Assembly (NCBI GenBank): GCA_021844355.1
Contig: JAKBTP010000092.1
Location: 1 to 5,844 of the forward strand
Reading direction: 5' to 3'
Length of the DNA stretch: 5,844 bases
Source: a bacterium
GTDB lineage: Bacteria > Chloroflexota > Dormibacteria > Aeolococcales > Bog-877
Shown here: positions 1-5,701 of the stretch, one piece after another
Numbering within the stretch: position 1 is the stretch's first letter
Layout: each line of letters starts with the position of its first letter
The notes under the pieces: model-generated
Databases searched by the model: none
Seen by the model: the letters and a program-made list of their open reading frames with translations, nothing else
What the model was told of the DNA's origin: nothing
Translations under genes and position numbers: made by a program

Positions 1-849
1 TCAGCCGACCCCGGGGTCCGGTTCCGACTCTTCCCCGAAGAGCAGGCGCCGGGAGTTGGTGTAGAGGATCTTGCGCTTCACATCCTCCGGAAGTTCGATC
101 TCCTCGAAGTCCCGCAGCCAGCGCTCGGCGGTCATCACCGGAGCGTCGGTGCCGAACAGCACCCGATCGGGGAAGATCCCCTTGGCGTACTTCCAGACCG
201 TCTCCGGGATGTACTTGGGCGACCACCCGGAGAGCTCCAGGTAGCAGTTGCGCCGGATCCAGGTGACCGAGATCGCCTGGTTGACCCAGGGGAATCCGAA
301 GTGGGCCAGGATCAGGCGGAGGTTGGGGAAGTCCAGCGCAACCTCGTCCAGGTGGGTGGGGTCCCCGTACTGCATCCGGCCACCGGACTGGTTGTGCCCG
401 GTGTGGACCAGGACCGGGATGCCCAGCTCCTCGGCCTTGGCCCAGAGGGGATAGTGGGCGCGGTCGTTGGGATAGAAGTGCTGGGTCGGCGGATGGAGCT
501 TGAGGCCGCGCATGCCCAGGTCCCGGACCGCGTGCTCCAGCTCCTCGATCGCCAGCTGATGCTTGTTGGGGTCGACGCTGGCGAAGCCCACGAAGCGGTC
601 GGGGCGCCGGGCCACCAGGTCGGCCACCATCTCGTTGGGGACCTTCCAGCCGTGGGTGGTCTCGCAGTCAAAGGCCAGAAGCGCAGCCAGCTCGACCCCG
701 GCCTCGTCCATGGAACGGACCATGTCGTCCACGGTGATCGGCTTGCCGTCAAAGTTGAAGGTCTTGCGGGCATGGCCCCAGAACCACTCCGGGGTCACCG
801 CCAGCACCTCCTCGGTGTACGGGTGCACGTGGATGTCAATCGATTTCAA
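1..849 (-). CDS. Amidohydrolase-2 family metal-dependent hydrolase or decarboxylase
   Basis: A 282-residue TIM-barrel hydrolase of the amidohydrolase-2 superfamily, predicted cytoplasmic. The metal-site signature is complete: the N-terminal HxH pair (H7, H9), an LKLHP strand with K117, VHTGH with H149, LAHFG with H183 and FGTDAP with D235. Length and order fit members that hydrolyse or decarboxylate cyclic and aromatic carboxylates, such as the ACMSD/resorcylate decarboxylase type, but the substrate cannot be deduced. The start is TTG at 849-847, chosen because GGGGAG (856-861 on the plus strand) sits 6 nt upstream and the HxH motif is at the usual distance from the N-terminus. It is the last visible gene of the operon, 44 bp after the dehydrogenase stop, and its TGA falls at the window edge, so it is complete. 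Family assignment is firm; exact reaction unknown. Confidence 0.93.
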   Translation of the reverse strand: MKSIDIHVHPYTEEVLAVTPEWFWGHARKTFNFDGKPITVDDMVRSMDEAGVELAALLAFDCETTHGWKVPNEMVADLVARRPDRFVGFASVDPNKHQLAIEELEHAVRDLGMRGLKLHPPTQHFYPNDRAHYPLWAKAEELGIPVLVHTGHNQSGGRMQYGDPTHLDEVALDFPNLRLILAHFGFPWVNQAISVTWIRRNCYLELSGWSPKYIPETVWKYAKGIFPDRVLFGTDAPVMTAERWLRDFEEIELPEDVKRKILYTNSRRLLFGEESEPDPGVG

Positions 850-893
850 GGCCTGCTCCCCAACTTCCCCTTCGATTCACTGCAACTTGGCTG

Positions 894-1658
894 TCAGGTG
901 GAGGCACTGTAGCCGCCGTCCACCACCACCACCTCACCGGTGACGAACCGGGTGCCCTCGATCAGCGCCACCACCACCTCGGCCACGTCTTCTGCGGTCG
1001 CCACCCGGCGCATGGGCGTGTGGGCAGCTCGCCGCTGCATCAGCCGGTCGTAGTCCTGCCCCAGGGTTTGCTCCATCCACTCCCCCAGCACCCATCCAGG
1101 GGCGACGGCGTTGACCCGGATCGCCGGAGCCAGCGCCCGAGCCAGCGTCCGGGTGAGGTTGGCGACCGCAGCCTTGCTCGCGGCATACGGGAGGGGCTGG
1201 GCGCTGGGCCGCAGTCCGGCGATGCTCGACATGTTGACCACCGCCGCCTGCTCCGATCGACGGAGCATCGGCAGGACCGCCCGGGTCACCTGGAAGAGGC
1301 CACGCACGTTGACCGCGAACACGCGGTCCCACTCCTCGAGGACGACACCGTCCAGATCCTCCGGGTCCGCCTCAATGGTGATCCCGGCATTGTTGACCAG
1401 GGCGTCCAGCCTCCCGAACTCCCGCTCCACGGCCCCGGACATCGCGCGCACCTCCAGCTCCTGGCTGACGTCGGCGCGCACCAGCAGGGCCCGGGCACCC
1501 TGCTCGCGGACCAGCTCGGCCGCCTCCTGGGCCGGGCCCTCGGCCCGGCTGTAGTTGATGGCCACGTCGTACCCCAGACGGGCGAGGGCGACCGCGCTGG
1601 CCCGCCCCATCCCCCGGGAACCGCCGGTCACCAGCGCCGTCTTCCGGGTCCCGCTCAC
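894..1658 (-). CDS. Short-chain dehydrogenase/reductase (SDR), classical type
   Basis: A 254-residue classical SDR, a cytoplasmic NAD(P)-dependent oxidoreductase that interconverts an alcohol and a ketone. Visible motifs are the cofactor-binding TGGSRGMG at residues 11-18, NNAG at 89-92, the active-site Asn N117, the catalytic Ser in the NMSS segment near S145, and YxxxK with Y158 and K162. PG at 187-188 and the C-terminal VDGGY are also typical. Residue R15 after the Gly-rich turn hints at NADPH preference, as in FabG-like members, but this is inference. The start is GTG at 1658-1656, which overlaps the TGA of the upstream OsmC-family gene (GTGA junction). An SD of GGGGAGGG lies 6 nt upstream inside that gene's last codons. 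It may act on a product or precursor of the neighbouring hydroxylase; the substrate is unknown. Confidence 0.95.
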   Translation of the reverse strand: MSGTRKTALVTGGSRGMGRASAVALARLGYDVAINYSRAEGPAQEAAELVREQGARALLVRADVSQELEVRAMSGAVEREFGRLDALVNNAGITIEADPEDLDGVVLEEWDRVFAVNVRGLFQVTRAVLPMLRRSEQAAVVNMSSIAGLRPSAQPLPYAASKAAVANLTRTLARALAPAIRVNAVAPGWVLGEWMEQTLGQDYDRLMQRRAAHTPMRRVATAEDVAEVVVALIEGTRFVTGEVVVVDGGYSAST

Positions 1659-2206
1659 TGGTGGCCCTCCCCGGAGCCGAGCTCCAGCGGCACGCCGTTG
1701 AGGCTGACCTCGAGAGTGGTCGGCACCTCCACCTTGAACGTCTGGCTGGCATGGCAGGCACGCTCGGCATGGCGGCAGAGCTCGGCCACCCGGGCCGGCG
1801 GTGCCGGGCTCTCCACCCGGAGCTGGAACGAGACCTGCTGGAAGGCCCCCGGCGGACCTCCGAGGTCGTACTTGTCGGCCAGGCTGAAGTTGGCCCGAAC
1901 GTCCGCCTCAGCCGCCAGGATGTCCACTCCGTACAAGGGCGAAAACTTCGCCACCTGGGTCAGCATTCAGAAGGCCGCTCCAGCCAGCAGGTATTGCAGG
2001 GGCCGGGGTGCGGAACCCGTGCCTCCCCCCTCCATGGGCTCATCGGACTCCAGGGTGAATGTGCCCACCCGCCCCACCATGTGCAGGTCGCGATCGATGT
2101 GCGCCACCGCTCGCTGGGTGATCACAGGCTGGAGCTCAGCTTCCTCCCTTGTTCGGCGGTAGGCGGCGCGCATCCGCTCCGGGTCAACGATGGGAAGATC
2201 ACTCAT
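1655..2206 (-). CDS. OsmC/Ohr-family selenoprotein, in-frame UGA read as Sec80
   Basis: One continuous frame of 184 codons including the stop. It reads as a 183-residue OsmC-like protein only if TGA at 1967-1969 is decoded as selenocysteine. The first part (residues 1-79) ends in a helix lead-in PLQYLLAGAAF, matching the family pattern P-x-x-LLLA-A-x-x-C in which the next residue is the peroxidatic Cys. That residue is the TGA (position 80). The frame continues with MLTQVAKF and a typical OsmC C-terminal half, including ERACHAS with C151 as the probable second redox Cys; the U80-C151 spacing is close to that of E. coli OsmC (C59/C125). A SECIS-like hairpin follows the TGA. ATG start at 2206-2204, SD GGAGGTG 7 nt upstream, overlapping the hydroxylase stop as ATGA; its own TGA overlaps the SDR GTG. 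The family reduces organic and inorganic peroxides in the cytoplasm through two thiols. The alternative is a Cys-to-stop nonsense mutation, which would not explain the hairpin. Confidence 0.88.
1934..1957 (-). promoter_or_regulatory. Bacterial SECIS element (Sec insertion hairpin)
   Basis: The minus-strand RNA starting 9 nt after the UGA folds as CAGG, a single unpaired U, GGCGAA, loop GUU, UUCGCC, CUUG. This gives a 6-bp perfect upper stem and a 4-bp lower stem (C-G, A-U, G-U, G-C) separated only by the bulged U. Counting the U of UGA as 1, the bulged U is at 17 and the loop is G24-U25-U26. In the well-studied E. coli fdhF SECIS, SelB recognises a bulged U17 and loop G23/U24, so the geometry is nearly the same. 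The element lies inside the coding region and also encodes residues 84-91. Folding was done by eye. Confidence 0.85.
1967..1969 (-). other. In-frame UGA, predicted selenocysteine codon
   Basis: TGA in frame with both halves of the OsmC-family gene. It replaces the conserved first catalytic cysteine, so the local protein reads AGAAF-U-MLTQ. No other in-frame stop occurs between the ATG at 2206 and the TGA at 1657-1655. An ATG follows immediately (1966-1964), so an automatic gene caller would place a separate 103-residue ORF there. Confidence 0.87.
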
Positions 2207-4503
2207 CGGGATGCACCTCCGAGGTGGCGCCAGACCTTCTCCGGCGTGAATGGCGGGTCTACCAGCCCCGCCCCGAGAGGGCTGAGGGCGTCGGCCACGG
2301 CGTTGGCAACGGCTGCCGGGATGGCGATGCAACCGCTCTCGGCCACCCCCTTGGTGCCCAAGGGGCTCAGGGGCGAGCGGGTGGGACGGAACTCGGTCAC
2401 GATCTCCGTGCGGATGTCCGGCAGGGTGGGCACGGCGTAGCTCAAAAAGCTCTCGGTCAGCGCCTGGCCCTCGGGGTCGTGGAGCACCTCTTCGAACAGC
2501 GACGCCGCGAGCCCCTGGACGGTGGAGCCGATCACCTGACCCTCGGCCAGGAGCGGGTTGACGACGGTCCCGGCATCGTCCACCGCCACCAGCCGGTCTA
2601 CCTCGACCCAGCCGGTCTCCGGATCCAGCTCCACGGTGGCGACGCAGGCCGAGGAGCCGAAGGTCAGGCCAGGCAGCGTGAAGCGGCCGTCGCCCCGGAG
2701 TTCGGGAAGGTCGTCTGAGGTGTGTTCCCGCGCCGCGGCCTCCAGCTCCTGGAGGCCCACCCCCTCACCCCCGGCGGACGGCACCACCCTGCCTGCCTTC
2801 CACTCCAGCCGCTCTTCCGGGATGTCCAGGAGGTGAGCCGCCCAGATGAGGCAGCGGCGCCGGAGCTCCTCCAGAGCGAGAAGAACAGCCGAGCCGCCGA
2901 CCGTCACCGAGCGACTGCCGAAGGTGCCGACCCCCAGGGGAACTTCGCGGGAGTCCCCGGAACGCACCTCGATGCGGCTGGGCTCCACCCCCATGGCGTC
3001 CGCGGCGATCTGGGCGAACGTGGTGGCGTGGCCCTGGCCGTGATCGCTGGAGCCGGGCAGAAGGACGATCCGACCGCCCTCCCCCAGTACCGCCGCCGCG
3101 GTCTCCCAAGCGCTGTTCCCGCTGGACTCGACGGCCAGCGCCAGCCCCACTCCCCGCAGCCGGCCTTCGGAGCGTTCCCGGTCTCGCCGCTGGATCGCGG
3201 CGTCCCACGAGGAGAGGTCCAGGGCGCGGTCCAGCAGGCCCGGGTAGTCCCCGGAGTCGTACTCGGTGCCGAGGACGGTGCGGTAGGGGAAGTCGGAGGC
3301 CCCCACCAGATTGCGGCGCCGGATCTCCACCGGGTCCAGGTTCAGCCGGGCCGCGGCCAGGTCCACCAGCCGCTCGATGAAGTAGGCGGCCTCGGGACGA
3401 CCCGCACCCCGATAGGGCCCCGTCGGGACCTTGTTGGTGGCCACTCCGACAACCGACACCTCCGCCGCAGGGATCCGGTAGGCGCCGGTGGCCAGGCTGG
3501 TGGCGGTCAGCGACACGACCGAGGTGTGGCCCAGGTGGTAGGCCCCGGCGTCCGCTATGAGCTGCAGACGAAGTCCCCGGATGGAGCCGTCTTGAGCCAG
3601 ACAGAGCTCGGCGTCCGCGTCCATCCCCCGGCCCTGATAGGCGGCCAGGAAGTTCTCCGAGCGGGTCTCCACCCACTTCACGGGGCGCCGGGAGCGCAGC
3701 GCCAGGAAGACTGCCACCACGTGCTCCGGTGCCAGCCCTCCCTTGCTCCCGAAGGCCCCCCCGACATCTGGGACCACCACCTGGACTCGCTCCTGGTCCC
3801 ACCCCAGGAGCTGGGCCAGCTGCACGCGGGGGCGGTGGGGATCCTGCGACGAGCACCAGAGGGTGAGCCGCGTCGCATCCTCGGAGGCCACCGCCAGGCA
3901 GCCGCGAGGCTCCATCGGCGCCGCTTGAAGGCGGGGGATCGAGAAGCTCGCGGAGACCACCACCTCCGCGGCGGAGAAGGTGTCATCCACCGCGCCCCCC
4001 GAGTGCCTCCAGCGGAAGAGGACGTTGTCTGGGACTGTCGAGTGGACGGTGGGCCCATCGGAGAGGGCGGCCCGGATGCCCCCCACCGCCGGGAGCGGCT
4101 CAAGGTCCAACTCCACGAGGTCGCAGGCGTCCTCGGCCACCGCGCGGGAGTCGGCCAGGACCGCGGCCACCGGCTCACCCTGGAAGCGCGCCTCCTCCCA
4201 GGCGAGCACCGGCATGGGAACCGGGGCCAGGAAGAAATCCGGTGGCAGCGGGATCGTGCTGAGGGGCAGGTGCCGCAGCGATTGCGGAAGGTCCGCAGCT
4301 GTGACCACGGCTTGGACTCCGGGGACGGCCAGAGCTCGAGCCGGATCCACCCCCCGGATCCGGGCATGCGGGAGCGGTGAGCGGACGAAGGCCACAAAGG
4401 AACACCCAGTCGCCGGAAGATCGTCAAGGTAGGCACCGTGCCCGGTGATCAGCGGCTGATCCTCACGGCGCCGCTCCGGACGGCCGACCCAAGTTCCCGT
4501 CAA
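2203..4503 (-). CDS. Xanthine oxidase / form-II CoxL-like molybdopterin hydroxylase large subunit
   Basis: A 766-residue molybdenum-cofactor subunit of the xanthine dehydrogenase/aldehyde oxidase/CO dehydrogenase family, which hydroxylates a carbon centre using water. Order: WVGRPERRRED at residues 5-15, an alpha/beta hammerhead domain to about 140, then the two Mo-cofactor-binding domains with GGAFGSK at 248-254, GPYRGAGR at 362-369, GQGH at 489-492 and GVAESG near the C-terminus with E722 as the likely catalytic Glu. The loop is PYRGAGR rather than the AYxCSFR of true (form I) CO dehydrogenase, so this is a form-II-like enzyme acting on another substrate. TTG at 4503-4501 is chosen because it puts WVGRPERRRED at the family N-terminus, with GGAG 10 nt upstream; a TTG at 4560-4558 would add 19 unconserved residues. 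No FAD or 2Fe-2S subunit gene is in the window. The stop overlaps the next gene as ATGA. Confidence 0.92.
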   Translation of the reverse strand: MTGTWVGRPERRREDQPLITGHGAYLDDLPATGCSFVAFVRSPLPHARIRGVDPARALAVPGVQAVVTAADLPQSLRHLPLSTIPLPPDFFLAPVPMPVLAWEEARFQGEPVAAVLADSRAVAEDACDLVELDLEPLPAVGGIRAALSDGPTVHSTVPDNVLFRWRHSGGAVDDTFSAAEVVVSASFSIPRLQAAPMEPRGCLAVASEDATRLTLWCSSQDPHRPRVQLAQLLGWDQERVQVVVPDVGGAFGSKGGLAPEHVVAVFLALRSRRPVKWVETRSENFLAAYQGRGMDADAELCLAQDGSIRGLRLQLIADAGAYHLGHTSVVSLTATSLATGAYRIPAAEVSVVGVATNKVPTGPYRGAGRPEAAYFIERLVDLAAARLNLDPVEIRRRNLVGASDFPYRTVLGTEYDSGDYPGLLDRALDLSSWDAAIQRRDRERSEGRLRGVGLALAVESSGNSAWETAAAVLGEGGRIVLLPGSSDHGQGHATTFAQIAADAMGVEPSRIEVRSGDSREVPLGVGTFGSRSVTVGGSAVLLALEELRRRCLIWAAHLLDIPEERLEWKAGRVVPSAGGEGVGLQELEAAAREHTSDDLPELRGDGRFTLPGLTFGSSACVATVELDPETGWVEVDRLVAVDDAGTVVNPLLAEGQVIGSTVQGLAASLFEEVLHDPEGQALTESFLSYAVPTLPDIRTEIVTEFRPTRSPLSPLGTKGVAESGCIAIPAAVANAVADALSPLGAGLVDPPFTPEKVWRHLGGASR
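2214..2220 (-). promoter_or_regulatory. Ribosome binding site of the OsmC-family selenoprotein
   Basis: GGAGGTG on the minus strand, 7 nt before the ATG at 2206. It fixes the start that overlaps the hydroxylase stop and excludes the longer in-frame extension running up to 2332. The preceding CACCT (2222-2226) can pair with AGGTG of this site across a CGG loop, so the site may be masked unless ribosomes finishing the upstream gene open it. Confidence 0.7.
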
Positions 4504-4587
4504 CTCAATGGCACTCCGACTGTCCTGGGAAGCGCCGGTCAGGCCACGGTGGGGGCCCAAGAGAACCTACCGACGCTGGTGAGTAGG

Positions 4588-4593
4588 ATTTTA
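4588..4593 (-). promoter_or_regulatory. Possible -10 box for the hydroxylase operon
   Basis: TAAAAT on the minus strand, one mismatch to TATAAT, in one of the few AT-rich spots of the window, in the gap before the hydroxylase. Transcription from it would start near 4581 and leave a leader of roughly 78 nt to the TTG at 4503. I see no good TTGACA-like partner 16-18 bp upstream, so this is weak. Confidence 0.25.
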
Positions 4594-4603
4594 CGGCCAA
4601 CTG

Positions 4604-4619
4604 ACCCCACGAATGGGGT
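4604..4619 (-). terminator. Hairpin after the M50-like gene, possible weak terminator
   Basis: ACCCCA, loop TTCG, TGGGGT on the minus strand: a 6-bp stem with a stable UUCG-type tetraloop, 30 bp past the stop of the peptidase gene and upstream of the hydroxylase operon. No run of T follows, so it is not a standard intrinsic terminator. It could slow polymerase, end transcription weakly, or be a processing structure. Confidence 0.3.
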
Positions 4620-4648
4620 GCCGGGAAGCGAGATCGCCCGGGTCGGCT

Positions 4649-5032
4649 TCAGGGGGCCTGGTGCTGGGGACCGGCCCAAGTCGAGGGCCGGCGCCCCGGT
4701 TCCTCTCGCAGGGAGCGCAGAGCCCGGCGGCCGTCGCTGCCGGGCAGGAGCAGGTTGGTCATCAGCTCCACCATCATCAGCAGCAGCAGGTACACGGTCT
4801 CCCCAGGGAACAAGAGGGCCGCTCCCGCCCAAACAAGGGACTCTGCCAGCGGCCCGATGAGCCAGACGCTGCGCAGCTCACGGGCGCTGGCGCTGGCTAC
4901 GGCGAACTTCCAGCCCAGCCCGGGAAAGTGGAAGGATGGCCGGGGGTGGAGTCCGGCCAGCCGCAGCCGGAGGTAGTGCGACCCCTCGTGGGCCACCAGC
5001 GCCACCACCAGGGTGAGCCAGAGGACCGTCAC
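4649..5032 (-). CDS. Short M50-like (site-2-protease-type) membrane zinc metallopeptidase
   Basis: A 127-residue integral membrane protein. Segment 1 (about residues 2-18) runs into HEGSH, an HExxH zinc motif with H15, E16 and H19. A second hydrophobic segment (about 55-75) carries GPLAE at 60-64, like the conserved GP of M50 peptidases. A third (about 79-96) ends in NLLLPGSDG, matching the family NxxPxxxLDG motif, with D100 as third zinc ligand and N93 conserved. These three motifs in order make M50 membership likely, although the protein is far shorter than typical members (about 200-400 residues) and has no PDZ or CBS domain. The start is GTG at 5032-5030, with GGGGGAGGGG a few bases upstream; a TTG at 5050-5048 would add GEGRA-type residues and remove that SD. 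The GTG overlaps the stop of a 12-codon leader ORF. Substrate unknown; it could cleave a membrane-bound regulator. Confidence 0.72.
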   Translation of the reverse strand: MTVLWLTLVVALVAHEGSHYLRLRLAGLHPRPSFHFPGLGWKFAVASASARELRSVWLIGPLAESLVWAGAALLFPGETVYLLLLMMVELMTNLLLPGSDGRRALRSLREEPGRRPSTWAGPQHQAP

Positions 5033-5067
5033 CGCGCGCCCCTCCCCCAAGAGATCGGGTGCCGCAT
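5029..5067 (-). CDS. 12-residue leader ORF before the M50-like gene
   Basis: ATG at 5067-5065 with a very good SD (GGAGG, 7 nt upstream), then codons for MRHPISWGRGAR and a TGA at 5031-5029 that overlaps the GTG of the peptidase gene (GTGA). The position and overlap suggest translational coupling: ribosomes loaded here would terminate at and restart on the GTG. No amino-acid run typical of attenuator peptides is present. It may instead be a remnant N-terminus separated by a frameshift. Expression is inferred from the SD only. Confidence 0.4.
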   Translation of the reverse strand: MRHPISWGRGAR

Positions 5068-5079
5068 GAACTCTCCTCC

Positions 5080-5098
5080 TCGCCCCAGGTTAGGGCGA
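5080..5098 (-). promoter_or_regulatory. Hairpin directly upstream of the leader ORF SD
   Basis: TCGCCC, 7-nt loop TAACCTG, GGGCGA on the minus strand, a 6-bp stem whose 3' edge touches the GGAGGAG Shine-Dalgarno of the leader ORF. Its position would allow it to affect ribosome loading, but a 6-bp stem in GC-rich DNA may be chance. Confidence 0.25.
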
Positions 5099-5212
5099 AG
5101 CCGGAGGTGGCGCGGCCAGGGAATTGCGGGTCGGGCTGGATGAGAACGCCTGCGCACAGAGCGCTCCAGAGCGTGGTCCCGAATATGCCGTTTCCTCCGC
5201 GGCCCACCGCCC

Positions 5213-5701
5213 CTACTCGCGGCAGCTGACCCGGTGGCCCAGTGCCAGGGGATGTCCGTTCGGCCCGACGTTGCTCCCCACGATGTCCACCACCTGCCCC
5301 GAGTGGGCGTCCAGCGCCACCAGGAAGAAGGCCATCCGCCCGCTGTCCCGGAAGCAGGGGCCGCCCGGGGGCCCGCCCGACACCGCCCTGAGCCCCCAGG
5401 GAGGGATCGCGTCGAACACCCAGCAGGGATTGCAGGACAGCTTCCGGGACCCATCGGAATACGAGAGCAGGGCGGCTCGATCCAGGGCCCAGCCCGGGCC
5501 GAGGTGGACCTCCGCCGCTGCCCGAGCGTCGGTGAAGCTGTCCAGCCTGGGTGCCGGACCAGAAGGTGGCCCCACGCGAACGCTGGCCGCGGCGAACTGG
5601 CGCTGGGTGAGTCCGAGGACCGTGGGCTGCCCTGGCCGCGAGATCAGGAGGTAGAGGCCGAGCGCGGCGCATGCGGCAAGCAGGCCGGGCACCATCCGCA
5701 T
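5213..5701 (-). CDS. Membrane-anchored extracytoplasmic protein with PepSY-like C-terminus
   Basis: A 162-residue protein I cannot assign to a named family. Residues 4-20 form one hydrophobic segment (VPGLLAACAALGLYLLI) after a short basic start, fitting an uncleaved signal anchor or a signal peptide; the rest is soluble and should face outside. Residues 55-80 (DARAAAEVHLGPGW) followed by 125-140 (FFLVALDAHSGQVVDI) resemble the helix plus final strand of PepSY domains, where a D-x-x-(S/T)-G-x-V turn is common. There are four cysteines outside the membrane: CNPC at 90-93, C116 and C160, which could form disulfides. ATG at 5701-5699 is chosen for its GAGAGG SD 7 nt upstream and its place just before the hydrophobic segment; a GTG at 5731 with GGAG 8 nt upstream is a real alternative adding 10 residues. 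It ends about 145 bp before the peptidase leader ORF on the same strand, so a shared transcript is possible. Confidence 0.65.
   Translation of the reverse strand: MRMVPGLLAACAALGLYLLISRPGQPTVLGLTQRQFAAASVRVGPPSGPAPRLDSFTDARAAAEVHLGPGWALDRAALLSYSDGSRKLSCNPCWVFDAIPPWGLRAVSGGPPGGPCFRDSGRMAFFLVALDAHSGQVVDIVGSNVGPNGHPLALGHRVSCRE

Noticed and set aside
1020..2162. Long plus-strand ORF of 380 codons opposite the SDR and OsmC-family genes
   Set aside because: It is antisense to two clear families, has low-complexity Pro/Arg/Gly-rich content, and shows no motif; a typical shadow in high-GC DNA.
1655..2206. OsmC-family gene as a pseudogene with a Cys-to-stop (TGC/TGT to TGA) mutation
   Set aside because: The frame is otherwise intact on both sides, the overlaps with neighbours are kept, and a well-formed SECIS-type hairpin follows at the correct distance. 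It remains the main alternative until the Sec machinery is shown in the genome.
2207..2332. N-terminal extension of the OsmC-family frame up to 2332
   Set aside because: It would sit inside the hydroxylase C-terminus, is Arg/Gly/Pro-rich, and the ATG at 2206 has a much better SD.
2765..3856. Minus-strand ORF of 363 codons in another frame within the hydroxylase gene
   Set aside because: Out-of-frame reading of a well-supported gene; Gly/Arg/Pro-rich without motifs.
2722..4380. Long plus-strand ORF of 552 codons opposite the hydroxylase gene
   Set aside because: Antisense shadow with Gly/Arg/His/Pro-rich composition and no recognisable domain; the minus strand holds all the conserved motifs.
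2203..4503. True aerobic CO dehydrogenase large subunit (coxL)
   Set aside because: The active-site loop reads PYRGAGR, not the AYxCSFR of form I enzymes, and partner subunit genes are not visible.
5161..5173. Small inverted repeat CGCT-CCAG-AGCG after the membrane-anchored protein gene as a terminator
   Set aside because: Only 4 bp of stem and no T run on either strand.
4878..5672. Minus-strand ORF of 264 codons across the peptidase and the membrane-anchored protein genes
   Set aside because: Gly/Arg/Pro-rich, no motif, and it overlaps two ORFs that show real membrane segments and SD sites.
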